Positions 45,379 through 56,575 of a DNA stretch of 64,000 nt are shown piece by piece. The translations under genes and the position numbers were made by a program. The notes below the pieces were generated by a model. It searched no databases. It was not told the DNA's origin and saw only the letters and a program-made list of their open reading frames with translations. Each line of letters starts with the position of its first letter. Positions within the stretch are counted from its first letter, which is position 1. Source of the DNA: Gonocerus acuteangulatus (taxonomy: Eukaryota > Arthropoda > Insecta > Hemiptera > Coreidae); NCBI GenBank assembly GCA_946811695.1, contig OX328123.1, positions 154,360,438 to 154,424,437 on the forward strand, read 5' to 3'.

Positions 45379-47208
45379 TGAGTTAGATATGAAATGAAAA
45401 AGTTTTATTCTTATTCCGGGACACAAGTCTCATAGGAATAATTTTGAAATTAGAAAACAATAATGAATTTAATATATAAACTTATAAGTAGTACCAGTAT
45501 ATAATGTACAGTTTCAATATAAACTAGGGATTGGGTAAAACTTGCAGGGGCAGAAGGTGGTGGAAGAGTCGGGATTTAAAGGTTTCTAGGTTGGTAGAAT
45601 GGCGGACAAACAGAGGTAAGGAATTCCATAGCGAGGTGACACGGGTGAAGAATGATTTTTCGAATATTGCTGTTCAGTGGGAAGGAATAAAAAGAACGGA
45701 AGGACGAGATCGGGTGTTACGGGAGTGAACAGAGGATTTAAATTTAAGGAGTTGAAAAATATAAGAAGGTCTACGGGATTGAATTACTTGGTAAAGGACT
45801 GAGCCGAGGAGGTACTGTCGACGATAAAGAGGGAATAGCCAATTTAGCTACTGGTAGAAATGTGATATGTGGGAGTCTCTCCCGAGGATAAAACGAATGA
45901 AACAGTTCATTAGGCGTTTGAGTTTTGTCTCGAGATCGCAAGAAAGTCCACCGTACACCAAACAACCATAGTCAATCTGGGGGAATAATAGGGAGGTTAC
46001 GAGGAGTTGACGGGTCTTAGTTGGCAGGAGATGGCGGGAGAGGTTGAGCTGTCTCAGGATAAATATGGACCGACGGGAAATTTGGGAAAAATGATTTTTC
46101 CAGGAAAGTTTCTGATCAAATATGATTCCAAGATTTTTAACTGATTTACAATATTTTATAGGGATGCTGTTGAGGTAAAGGGCTGGAAAAGGGAAGTGGA
46201 ACTTAGGAGGGATTGGGAGCCTATAACAATGGTTTTGGATTTGTCTGGATTCAGGGAAAGCTTATTAGCTGCGGCCCAAGCATTGATATTATTAATATCT
46301 ACTTGCAGCTTGTCTACAGCATCTCGTAGCAAAGAGGGCTTAAAGGATAGGTAGATTTGGGTATCGTCAGCGTAAAGATGGAACTTGGAATGAACTATGG
46401 AAAGAGGAAGATCATTGATGTAAACAGAAAATAGAGTTGGGGATAACGAGGAGCCCTGGGGTACACCACGGGAAAGAGGAAGAGGGCTAGAAGGATTGCT
46501 GTCGGGGATGACCACGTATTGGGAGCGATTGGATAGAAAGGATTGGAACCAGCTAATAGCACTGTTGGAAAAGGAAAGAGATTGGAGTTTGGTGAGGAGG
46601 ATTTGATGGTCTACGGTATCAAATGCTTTGGAAAAATCTAGGAGAACTGGGATAGTGAGTTGTTGGTTATCTATGGCAGTTTGAATGTCGTGGGTGATTT
46701 TTATGAGCGCTGATTGAGTGGAGTATGACGGACGGAAGCCAGACTGGAGAGGGTTAAGGAGATTATTTTGTTCAAGGTGGTTGGATACATGAGATTGGAC
46801 CAGGCGCTCTAAAGGTTTGGAAAGATTGGATGAAAGGGAGATAGGAAGGAAATCCTTCGGAGAGCAGGGGTTTGATATTTTGTTAAGAGGGCGAACCAAC
46901 GCTGTTTTCCATTGAGAAGGAAAAGTCGAGTTTTGAAGGGAATATTTGTATATGTGGAGAAGGATAGAAAGGATTGCGGGTAAGCAGGCCTTAATCAGTT
47001 TAACGGGAACAGAGTCTGGACCGTAGTCATTGGTTCGGGATTGAAGGACCGCGGTTAGAAGATCTTCTGGGGTAATATAGGAGAAGTAGAAGTTGTTGGA
47101 ATTAAAAGGTAGTGTGGAAGGTATAGGAGGACTGGATAGGACTGAGGGAGAAGATACAAAGTGAGCATTAAGAACATCAGGGGATAATGAAATTAGTATT
47201 TTTATTCA
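45379..47208 (-). mobile_element. CR1/L2-type LINE, 5'-truncated
   Basis: A minus-strand element with coding part 45525-47208 and a 3' UTR ending AATAAAACTTTTTCATTTC. It interrupts a family A copy. Confidence 0.8.
45525..47208 (-). pseudogene. CR1/L2-type reverse transcriptase
   Basis: Motifs in order are PEDLLTAVLQSRTNDYGPDS, PISLSSNLSKPLERL, LQSGFRPSYSTQSAL, LLDFSKAFDTVDHQI (catalytic Asp), GVPQGSSLSPTLFSVYINDL, FHLYADDTQIY (YADD) and, after a frameshift near 46200, VKNLGIIFDQKLSWKNHF. One in-frame TAG follows HISHFYQ near 45858. It ends naturally with LETFKSRLFHHLL. The endonuclease is missing. The FSKAFDTVDH pattern separates it from both the Jockey and the RNase H LINEs here. Confidence 0.88.
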
Positions 47209-47807
47209 CCTTGCCTAGAAAATGGTTTCATCCGTTTTACTGAGTTATAGAACGTATAAAAAGTGTACCTGGAAACCAAAAAAGTCAGACTCGCAGGAAC
47301 TGCGTCATCTTAGCGCGGTTCCCGAGACTCATTAGTAACGGAATAATACTTAATTTCATTAAAATCTGCCCATTTTTTAGCCAGCTAGAGAGCGAACAGA
47401 AATACTAAAAGAGATAAAGATAGTTAGCCGTTGAGGTGACGAGAAGTGAAAGGATGGTTGGGACTCGGCTAGGAGAAAAACATGTCAGATCTTCGAGCAA
47501 AACTCTATATTGGAGGTTCAGGCTGCACTTTTGAAGCACAGGAAAGAAAGGGCGGGCGTGTCATAAATCAAACAACAGCAGCCATTCCAGGAAATGGAAA
47601 TATGATATCAAAGGACTTATCGCCATAGATGTGAAACCCTTCACAATTTCATAAAATAAATAAATAATCTGCTATCCTTTTCTTTAAGAAATGTTATAAT
47701 AGAGTTCTCTGTAAAAGGTTTAATGAGTTCTATTTAATAATCCATATTTTCCAATTCCTATTAATAGTCATAATAACTATTGGACTTTTAATACAAAAAT
47801 TCATTTG
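47209..47807. other. Family A pieces
   Basis: AGTCAGACTCGCAGGAACTG and ATCTTAGCGCGGTTCCCG at 47283-47325 mark a family A start, joined to other diverged pieces. Confidence 0.5.
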
Positions 47808-47820
47808 ATTACTCAAAAAT

Positions 47821-47876
47821 CTGCGCTAATGGCCAAGGTGTTGAAGCGCCGTAAAAAAAAAAATAAATAAAAAAAA
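47821..47876 (+). mobile_element. 56-bp mini-retroposon (stem-loop plus poly-A)
   Basis: ATTACTCAAAAAT stands on both sides (47808-47820 and 47877-47889), a 13-bp target duplication. The insert is only a stem-loop, GCGCT/AGCGC at 47823-47827 and 47845-47849 with a loop containing ATGGCC, plus CGTAAAAAAAA and an A-rich tail. It matches the tail of the SINE at 8374. Confidence 0.85.
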
Positions 47877-47889
47877 ATTACTCAAAAAT

Positions 47890-48028
47890 ATATTTCCATT
47901 TGAAGCACCTCTACTTTCGTTATCTACGAGTTCTAATGCGTGAAATCTTTTAGTCGGCACTTTCGGATTACGTCATTTGGTCGACGTGAGAATCAGGTTT
48001 CCTATCTGTGGAGAGAAGGAGGAAACGA

Positions 48029-48074
<46 letters not shown>
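47890..48074 (+). mobile_element. Family A stem-loop end with long poly(A)
   Basis: GTCGGCACTTTCGGATTACG then a degenerate hairpin (GGTTTCCT ... AGGAGGAAAC) and GAGTT followed by about 43 A. Confidence 0.55.
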
Positions 48075-48075
<1 letters not shown>

Positions 48076-48565
48076 AACATTATAATGGTGTCCCTAACGT
48101 TCATGCAAATTTTTATTTTCCTAGGAATTTATGCAAGGGTGCCCATATGTTTGTAACCCTTCTATTTCTAACAACAGAAAATTGATTCTCATTTTACTTA
48201 TCCTGTTTTACAGACAAATGCATTTTCCTAATATAAGCAATTACAAAAATAAAAGCAATAAAAAAGTAAGGGAAATAGACAAACATTAAAAAGTGATTTA
48301 AATTACGACAAAAACTCTTTCAAAAGAACAAAACAAACGTGTTTGAAGTTTTAAGCACTTCTTTCTCCGATTGACATTCCCTAATCAAAAATGTCTTTAT
48401 AACATTTTTTTGTAGAGAATTTAGTACGCTTTCGAATGGTTTCCATCCACTTCCCACGATTTCACAACTGTTTTCGAGATATTAGGGAAAATATGCGAAG
48501 TTCCCAAAACTTTTCATATCTATTAATAAAATATTATATTATATTATTTATTCTAATCCTTCCTT

Positions 48566-48618
48566 TTTTTATTATTTATTTTTTTAAGGCACTTTAACCA
48601 CTAGGGCCATTGGTGCCT
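48566..48618 (-). mobile_element. 53-bp mini-retroposon, minus strand
   Basis: TAATCCTTCCTT flanks it exactly (48554-48565 and 48619-48630). Family A copies without it read straight through (40905, 57440). The insert on the minus strand is AGGCAC-loop-GTGCCT (48613-48618 with 48587-48592), then TTAAAAAAATAAATAAT. It is the same stem-loop plus A-rich layout as 47821 but with different, still paired, stem bases. Confidence 0.87.
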
Positions 48619-49018
48619 TAATCCTTCCTTAACTCCAAACGTAACCAAAATTTAAGCAGCTTTGTACGTATTAATTTCAAACATACAAAAAATGTCTCAA
48701 CTGAATCCCATGAATCTAAGTACCCAAACCAAAAACTTTATTCAACAACTATTTTTCCAATTTTCTCGAAAACGGTTAGTGCTATCACCTTAAAAATGGT
48801 TTCATTCGTTTTCCTATCCCAAGAAGCCTATAAAACAAGTACTCGCAAGCATATGAAGTAAGCGTGACGATTTTTTTCGTGCGAATTTCGCTCCAAAAAC
48901 CATCTTCCGGTGGACGGATTCTGCTGGTTAACGAACTTGACCTTTCAAATTAGACGAAAGATTTTTGTACCAAATTTCATCAAAATCGGATCATTATTCG
49001 CTGAGCTAAACTGCGAAA

Positions 49019-49020
<2 letters not shown>

Positions 49021-49082
<62 letters not shown>
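49021..49082. repeat. (TA)n microsatellite in family A
   Basis: TA tract at the conserved family A position. Confidence 0.95.
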
Positions 49083-49090
<8 letters not shown>

Positions 49091-49374
49091 TTGTGTGTAT
49101 AAAAAATTGAACCACCGTTATTTTCGTTCTCTAGGGGTTCTGAAATGGAAAATTTTCTAGTCGGCACTTCCGGATTGCGTCATGACGTCCGCCCTTTAAA
49201 CGGAGTTCCTCCCTATGGAGGGAGGTAGGAACCGCGCTAAAAGGGACATCTGAGTGACAAAAATATCATCACTCATTGAGATGTTAGCGAAAAAATCAAT
49301 CAATTAAAAATAACTCATCCCCCTATTCGTATTATTGATATACAAACACTCGCGCGCACACACACTCACATAAA

Positions 49375-49685
49375 CTAGGAGAGCTAATGAGGCTAAACAT
49401 ATCAAGGCGCACGGTAGTGCGCCAGGCCAAGTTCCGGCCTAAGCATACTGTGTGTATATTACAGGCGGTCTTAGAGCCGATTTTTACCCTCTCATAACTT
49501 TCAACCAGGTAAAGATAAACTTATGAAATTTTACACGGGTATTATACTACTAGATATGAGTAAAACTGGAAATTTTCATAATTCTACATCGAATAGTTTC
49601 TGAGATATGAGCGATCGAAAATCGGGATTTATAGGACTCACTCACTCAGTGACTCATCAAAATTATTAGGCACTTCCCATGATGC
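49375..49685 (-). mobile_element. Helitron-like fragment
   Basis: On the minus strand a perfect hairpin GGCGCAC-tacc-GTGCGCC is followed 33 bases later by CTAG and then T at 49375-49378. The other end GGGAAGTGCCTAATAATTTT matches 33660-33675. The hairpin-to-end spacing is longer than the usual 10-12. Confidence 0.5.
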
Positions 49686-49686
49686 C

Positions 49687-49849
49687 CTTATATCCAGTTA
49701 CTAAAATATCACTTTCCTCAACCAGGTATATTCTTAAACTTGGCAATGTTTTTTTTGTGCCGAAATTATCTTTAGAGAAAAACTAAACATTGCCAAGTTT
49801 AAGAATATACCTGGTTGAGGAAAGTGATATTTTAGGAACTGGATATAAG
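49687..49849. repeat. Long near-perfect hairpin, ~62-bp arms
   Basis: Arms 49687-49748 and 49788-49849 pair with one mismatch across a ~40-base spacer. The arm text (for example CAACCAGGTATATTCTTAAA) occurs nowhere else in the window. Transcribed from either strand it would make a long dsRNA stem. Confidence 0.92.
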
Positions 49850-50201
49850 TATTTTCATTGTTGTTTTTAAAGGTCAGTTGAAGTGTCTTTACTGTTCTTA
49901 GTAAGTAACTATGAGGTCTTCCAAGTAATGAACTTGGACATTTCTTTCTTGTATCATCTCTTGTATTGGCAAATATTTTTGGTTGAATTAATACACCAAC
50001 TCATACTACTTTTTTGGAGTGTAGAATGGTATGGCGTTTTTGGGGGGTTTTAGGAGGGGATATTTTTGACGAAGGGAGTGTTTCTTTGTGGGGGCAGGAA
50101 CTTGGCCTTTATTTCACATTTTTTTTCATGTTTTTTTGGGATATTAATTTCATGCAGGAATGGATCTTCAACTGAGAACATTCTAAGGGATAAGAAGAGA
50201 A

Positions 50202-50233
<32 letters not shown>
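49850..50233 (+). mobile_element. Possible retrocopy ending in poly(A)
   Basis: About 360 bases of non-repetitive sequence end in AAGAAGAGAAC and about 29 A. There is no open frame of note and no recognised source. It could be a retrocopied RNA or a LINE 3' UTR. Confidence 0.4.
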
Positions 50234-50237
<4 letters not shown>

Positions 50238-50344
50238 TATCAAATTTTTAAGAAGGACCGACTTGTATCCAAAATTATAACTTTTTTATATAAGTTATAA
50301 GGGGGGGGGAAAGGATCAACGTATTCTTGACATTAACTTATATT

Positions 50345-50390
50345 TGCGACGTTTCGAGCCTGTTTAGTTTCATCTTCAGGCATCTACAAT
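50345..50390 (-). ncRNA. Penelope-type hammerhead ribozyme motif
   Basis: On the minus strand GCCTGAAGATGA, 13 bases, then CTCGAAACGTCGC carries both hammerhead core boxes, CTGAAGA and GAAAC, in the form typical of Penelope-like element pLTRs. Stem II is poorly paired. It is the best kept of three such motifs in the window. No Penelope coding sequence is near. Confidence 0.6.
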
Positions 50391-50525
50391 GTAAAAAACT
50401 TACAAGAAAGAAGTATTACACGAGAAATAGATACAAATAATTCTCCAAAATAATTTTCAGTTTGGGTATTCGGAAATGATTGATTCAGTTGGAACTTGTT
50501 CCAGACGTTCGACATTCATCTAATC

Positions 50526-51158
50526 CAGGGGTCCCCAAACTACGGCCCGAGGGCCACATCCGGCCCGCGGACAGATTTTGTCCGGCCCGCGGAGAGCTAG
50601 CCTACTTGAAAACTCCTTTTAGAGAACATATTTTTTATAGCAAATTAAATTTAGTTTACTGAAGCATTCTAATTTTATGTTGAATAATTATTTCACAACA
50701 GTGTCATAGGAACTGACTTGTGGTTGCGCCACTAGCCTTCTTATATATTCCAATTACTGCCGTCTAGAAGTGAGTGGAAGACACCAGAACTTTCTCGAAC
50801 CAACGAGATTATTCTGTACGTGCTATTAGCGCCATCTGTCAGCGATAGAAGGTACTACCTATTTCCGCTTGTGTCCACCAGATGTCGTGTCATATTACTC
50901 CTCATGGCTCGTACTCTACGACTAATCTAGAAATTACAGATAATGACAGGAAAATTAATAATATACAGTGTTGCCGTTTTGCTGACTTTAGTCCGATTTG
51001 CAGCCTTTTTGCGCCGTTGCGTACTTTTTCGGACTTTTTTTTCATCAGTGGACTATTTCACTTTTTACCACCGGCAACAATGATAATATGGTTTTGGCCC
51101 TCGGAACCTACTGGAGTAATCAGTATGGCCCTAAGGCTGGAAAGTTTGGAGACCCCTG
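50526..51158. mobile_element. hAT-type MITE, 633 bp
   Basis: CAGGGGTCCCCAAACTACGG at the left pairs with AAAGTTTGGAGACCCCTG at the right. ATCTAATC repeats exactly at 50518-50525 and 51159-51166, an 8-bp target duplication. GC-rich GGCCCGCGG repeats lie at the left end. There is no transposase. It is inserted in a family A fragment (about 50450-51400). Confidence 0.92.
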
Positions 51159-51689
51159 ATCTAATCTAAGATAGTTAAATATTGGTTCCGTTTGGAATTG
51201 AGGAAATACTAGATATAAAATATTTCATTAATAAGCACGAACATTTTTTTATATTTTCGTATATTTTCTAAATTTTGTCCATTAACCATTCGAAAGATTT
51301 TTAAATTCTCTACAAAAGAAAGGCTCTCATGAAATTTTCGATGGGCGGATGTCAATAGGAGAAATAAGGACTTGAAACTACAATATTGTTAGTCACTTTT
51401 TAATTGTTTGTTTTTTTTTAAGTATATTTGACAGTGGAATGAATATTTAAGTAAAAGTAAGAAAATAAGATACATGTTTTTAGTGTTAGCTTTGGTTAAA
51501 TATTGATAAATATTAAACAATCAAACCCTAGTCTGAACTCATAAAGTCTTCCTGCCATCTGGTCCTACACGAGACCTAATCTTTTATAAAACTTTTTATA
51601 ATGTTTATAAATTTTATAATTTATAATGTTTCAAGTATCGTATTGCTCCCCGAAATGGGAATTGGCAAATGGTGCAATGCATAGCCTCC

Positions 51690-51951
51690 GAGAGGCGGGA
51701 GCTAGGAGAGGCGGGAGCTAGGAGAGGCGGGAGCTAGGAGAGGCGGTAGCTAGGAGAGGCGGGAGCTAGGAGAGGCGGGAGCTAGGAGAGGCGGGAGCTA
51801 GGAGAGGCGGGAGCTAGGAGAGGCGGGAGCTAGGAGAGGCGGGAGCTAGGAGAGGCGGGAGCTAGGAGAGGCGGGAGCTAGGAGAGGCGGGAGCTAGGAG
51901 AGGCGGGAGCTAGGAGAGGCGGGAGCTAGGAGAGGCGGGAGCTAGGAGAGG
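51690..51951. repeat. 16-bp GC-rich minisatellite, about 16 copies
   Basis: GAGAGGCGGGAGCTAG repeats head to tail with one substitution (near 51746). The plus strand is nearly pyrimidine-poor: almost all purines apart from CG, CT and TA steps. Confidence 0.95.
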
Positions 51952-52894
51952 AGAATTCATCATTATTTCTCGCGTTATAATTTGAAATAAAAAAGTTTTC
52001 CATTTTCTACCATTTTCCGCTCCGTGCAATTACAAATGGATTTAATTTTATTTTCTGGGAAGTGCCAGTTTTAAATAATTCCATTTGGGGGGGGGCGTGA
52101 TTCCTCTCGTAGGCCTCTCGAGGATCTTTCCCCTCAAAACTTTACGCACACGAAATTATCCTCCTATCTGACCAGGATATACATTAACTTACGTGTTATA
52201 CCAAAATCAATCAGATTTTTTTTTGTAACAGTATTTACTGCGCCGGCTTAAAACACTTGTTGTATACGTTAAAACATGTAACACATCCTGAGAATAAGGT
52301 AAGTAAAAGTTCAAGTGTTTTTAAATCTTCGTAAAATACTTTCAAATAAAAGTTTGAAAAGATATTAAACATACTGCAAGACATTACAACAAGTTTGCTT
52401 CTCAAAAATGTATTTTAGGTGTTATTTAGATGTCAAACTAGTAAATATTGAAGGAAAAAATATATATAAGATACATCGAACAGTTTTTATTCTACCAATT
52501 TACCAAGTACGGAGTGGTTGTTCAGCCAGCGGCGCCAAGTAAAGCGTACAAAACACAGAATTAGCATTCAAAAAAGAATTGCGGACGCATGCGGATCACA
52601 ACAAGTTGTCTTGTTCTGAGTTGATGATGTTACAATGAGGATGAAATTATAAAAAATAATAATAATTTTATACTTTTCGCCTATGATACTTTTCCGAAGT
52701 CTAATCATGAATTGGTCAGTGTTAAATGACTCTTTATTTGCTCATATTATATGACCGATACATCACCAATAAACATCGAAATGGTCACATACATAGCACG
52801 TCTAAAAAATCCAAATTGCACTCTTATTTCTGTCGTACATCTTAGCGTTTACCTCAGAATCTAATGACTTTAGATGCTCTGAAATAGTTTTTTA
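51952..52894. other. Unassigned AT-rich stretch
   Basis: No element ends or coding potential are seen. A GGGGGGGGGCG run lies near 52087. Confidence 0.4.
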
Positions 52895-53014
52895 TCGCGG
52901 TTCCTCCCTCCCCCATAGGGAGGAACCCCGCTTATAAGGTTGATACAATGAAACAATCCGGAAAATTTCGCGTTTCAGAACCCCTAGAGACCGAAAATAA
53001 CGGTGGTTCAAATT

Positions 53015-53017
<3 letters not shown>

Positions 53018-53072
<55 letters not shown>
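53018..53072. repeat. (TA)n microsatellite
   Basis: TA tract next to CAAATTTG in family A. Confidence 0.95.
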
Positions 53073-53241
53073 AATTAAAAAATTAAATTACAATAAATAT
53101 ATACAAATAATTATAAATAACTGAAACTAAAATAACAATTTCAATCTACGAAAAATTCTTATTTGAGTTTGAACATAGGCCTTCCATGAAGGAGTACCGG
53201 TCTAGGCTTTCCCAGGTGACCAGCCAACTGGGAAGCCGATT

Positions 53242-53244
<3 letters not shown>

Positions 53245-53308
<64 letters not shown>
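53245..53308. repeat. (TA)n microsatellite
   Basis: TA tract next to TGTCTGTTCGC in family A. Together with 53018-53072 it probably was one tract split by an insertion. Confidence 0.95.
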
Positions 53309-53311
<3 letters not shown>

Positions 53312-54040
53312 TGTTCGCTCTGTAGCTCCCAGACCATTTGTCTCGAACGAATCCTGACGGCTCAAAAATGGTCCGATTTTGATGAAATATGGTACAAAAA
53401 TCTTTCGTCTAATTTGAAAGGTCAAGTTCCTTAACCAGCAAAATCCGCCTACTGGAAGATGGCGTTTGGGGCGAAATTCGCGCAAACAAAATCGTAACGC
53501 TTACGTTTTTGAGTTCATAAGCTTGTAAGTACTCGTTTTATATGCTTCCTGGGCTAGGAAAACGAATGAAACAATTTTAAAGGCGATAGCTTTAACCGTT
53601 TTCGAGAAAATTGGAAAAATAGTTTTTGAATACCGTTTTTGGTTTGGGTACTTAGAATCATGGGATTCAGTTGAAACATTTTCTGCATGTTCTACTTTCA
53701 TCAAAACTAATATGTCGAAATTTTGGTTACGTTTGGAGTTAAGGAAGGGTTAGAATAAAATATTTTATTAATAGACATAAAAAGTTTTAGTAACTTTGTT
53801 TACTTTCCTTAATATCTCGAAAAAGGTTGAGAATCTTGGTAAACGGAAGAATACCATTAGAAAGCGTATTAAATGCTCTAAAAAAGAAGGTTCTAATGAA
53901 AGTTTTGATTAGGCGATGTCAATCGGAGAAATAAGAGCTTAAAACTTTAAAGTAATTGATTTCGCTTATTCGAACTGTTCTTTTTGTCTGTTTCTACATT
54001 AACGCTACTACATCCGTTCCTGGGAGACGGACTTTTTTTT

Positions 54041-54306
54041 TTACTCTGCACATACAAATTATTGGGAAATGACCATAAAATTCAAAAACTTACGTATTTT
54101 GAATTTTTCCTTGATAATTTTCATTATGCAATGGTGTCAAATGCCGGGAAGGAGGAGGATAAGGAACATGTAAGAAAAAAAAAAAAAAGATAAAATGCCT
54201 GTGAGAATTTGTCAGTAATTACTCAATACTAATTGACTATCTTATATTATCGTTCTGTTATCAAGAAGATACTGAGTGCCTCCCAATTAATTCCTCCGGA
54301 AGTATT

Positions 54307-54379
<73 letters not shown>

Positions 54380-55576
54380 TATTTTTGATTGTTTATGTAA
54401 AGTTTTTTCTTTCATTTCAATAACGACTACACGCGTTTGTCAATCTTGATCTTCTACCAGAGATCAGGGGTATGTGCTAATCACTAATATGGTTGACGCT
54501 GAACCAGGAATATTCCAGGCTGAATGGCTACATATGCATCAGGCATGAAATATGTAGGGAGAAAATTAGAAATAAAGAAACTGACATATTCTTAACTATG
54601 CAGATATTATTATCATATTAATAATGTAATATAAGAGTTTTTAATCTTTTTGTGTCTATTTAAATTTATTTTTATTTCTACACGTTCCCAAATTATATTT
54701 ATTTTTGTGCTGTTGTAATTGTCAATTATAATCTATTTATTACTATTACCATTTTTTTCAAAGCTGAAGTTTCCATATAGACCAACTTATTTGTGAATCC
54801 GCCTCCGTTGAAATGCAAAAATAAATTAATTAATAATTGTATTAAAAAATAAAGATTTGAAAATGTTTGAACATTTTTTGTTTCTAGCAAAAATCTCAAG
54901 AAATGTGGGAACATAATATGAAAAGCAGTTGACGAGGCAGTTCTGGGAGTTGATTTTTTTTTTTTTTTTCATTTATTTGTAGCAATGTGGACAGTCCATT
55001 AATCCATAGCTGGGACAATAAACACTCAAATCAACGATAAATTAATATTAATTAAAAAAAAAGATTCTGACCAATAAATCATTGAAATCTTTAATTAATT
55101 ATCAAAAAATATGCTGATTAGGTAATCTTGAGGCTAGTAGTTTTGCAAATAAAAACTTCACAGGAAACAACTCCGGTATCATTAAATACAATTAGCTAAT
55201 TATTAATATTGATCTATTTTGCGTATCGACGAGAATTGGGCCACCTGCTTTTCTAAACATCTGAAATTACTAAGGGAAATAGTTCTGAGTGTTTTTCAAT
55301 CAAAAGGACTTGCACGAACTGAGTCAACTCGTTCCACTAGTAAAGGAATTAGGGCATTTATTGGTAGGTTTTGATCTTTCATGAAAAATATAAAATAAAT
55401 TCTCAAAGAGAAGTAATATTTTCGGCACCACAACAAGAAAATGACAATATCCTAAGCGGAAATTATTCCATACTCTTTCTCAACGTTCGCTCTTGGAAAC
55501 ACTATAACCAATACGTTCCTCATTTTCTTACCTTTTTTTTTTACTAAAATAATTATTTTTCTGTTAGACACAAATT
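54041..55576. other. AT-rich stretch with a TA tract
   Basis: A (TA)n tract is at 54310-54374 and a long T run at 54954-54969. No gene or element ends are recognised. Confidence 0.4.
54310..54374. repeat. (TA)n microsatellite
   Basis: Pure TA tract. Confidence 0.95.
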
Positions 55577-56575
55577 AACAAAAGTCCGTCACGCAGGAGC
55601 TGCATAACTAAGCACTTTCCTCAGAATTGGGTAGTGCCGATTGCATTCCTGAATAATTTGCTTAAAATTACCTATATAGATAAATAAAATAAAAACATAA
55701 ATAACACCTGTTTCAACTCAATCCAAACATAGTACTAAGTAAATCCCCCCCCCCCCTTCCAATAGACCGATTTAGTTCATTTTTACAACACTTCTTGCTT
55801 ATTAGATACCAAGGACGGATACCGCGTTTCGTTACAATACAGCAGAAATTACGACCGGTATGAGCAAATTAGCAATTTCTGTACGGAGTAAACTCCCCCT
55901 TCTAGTCAACCGATTTAGTTTATTTTTACAACAGATTTTTCTCTTCAGTTGACCACAACAAATACCGAGTTTAGTTGAAATATAACAAAAGTTATGGCTG
56001 GTATTGACAAATAACTACTTTGGATCCAGAGTAAACCCCCCCCCCTCCGGATGGACCGATTTTGTTGGTTAACGAACTCGTTCAATAGTTTGATGGGGGA
56101 ATACTACATACCAAGTTTCGTGGCGAAAAAACAAAAACTCTGGCCTGTATCGTGTTAACGGACACATATATAACTATATATACGTATATACATATATATA
56201 TTTTTAGATGGAACGGCATTTTTCTCCAGCGGTGGTACTCCTCCTCACTTGTTCCCGGAATATTTCGATGGATTCATCTCCATCTTCTTCAGCCAGGTAC
56301 TGGAGTGAGGAGGAGTACCAGTGAGGAGGAGTACCACCGCTGGAGAAAAATGCCGTTCCATCTAAAAATACTATCCCAGCGACGAAAAATAACATCAAAC
56401 ACACATATATATATATATTATATATATACATATATATGCATATAGATATATATAAATTTTAACTGGGGTCATTTTCGGTCTCTCTTAGGTACGATAGATA
56501 AAGATTCCAAGAAATTTTTCAAAAATTCCGTCATGAGTGCAACCTTCCTTCGGAGGAAAGTGCTAAAAAATACAG
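55577..56575 (+). mobile_element. Family B stem-loop element
   Basis: It starts GTCCGTCACGCAGGAGCTGC and ends CTTCGGAGGAAAGTGCTAAA. It carries two of the C-run internal repeats. In the TA-rich zone a foldback sequence is inserted. Confidence 0.75.
56202..56367. mobile_element. Small foldback element, 48-bp arms
   Basis: Bases 56202-56249 and 56320-56367 are perfect inverted repeats (TTTTAGATGGAACGGC at the outer end). GTGAGGAGGAGTACCA is tandemly doubled inside the right arm. The loop is about 70 bases. It lies within the TA-rich part of the family B copy. Confidence 0.88.

Larger units (their letters stand above)
48140..49245 (+). mobile_element. Family A element
   Basis: Internal family A sequence leads to the stem-loop end GTTCCTCCCTATggAGGGAGGTAGGAAC near 49207-49236. 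A long (TA)n tract lies inside. It contains the mini-retroposon at 48566. Confidence 0.75.
52895..54040 (-). mobile_element. Family A stem-loop element
   Basis: The left end is the stem-loop CGCGGTTCCTCCCT / AGGGAGGAACCCCG. The right end is a worn GTCCGTCTCCCAGGAACG (minus strand). It holds two (TA)n tracts separated by a ~170-base insertion (53073-53244) of unknown origin. Confidence 0.75.
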
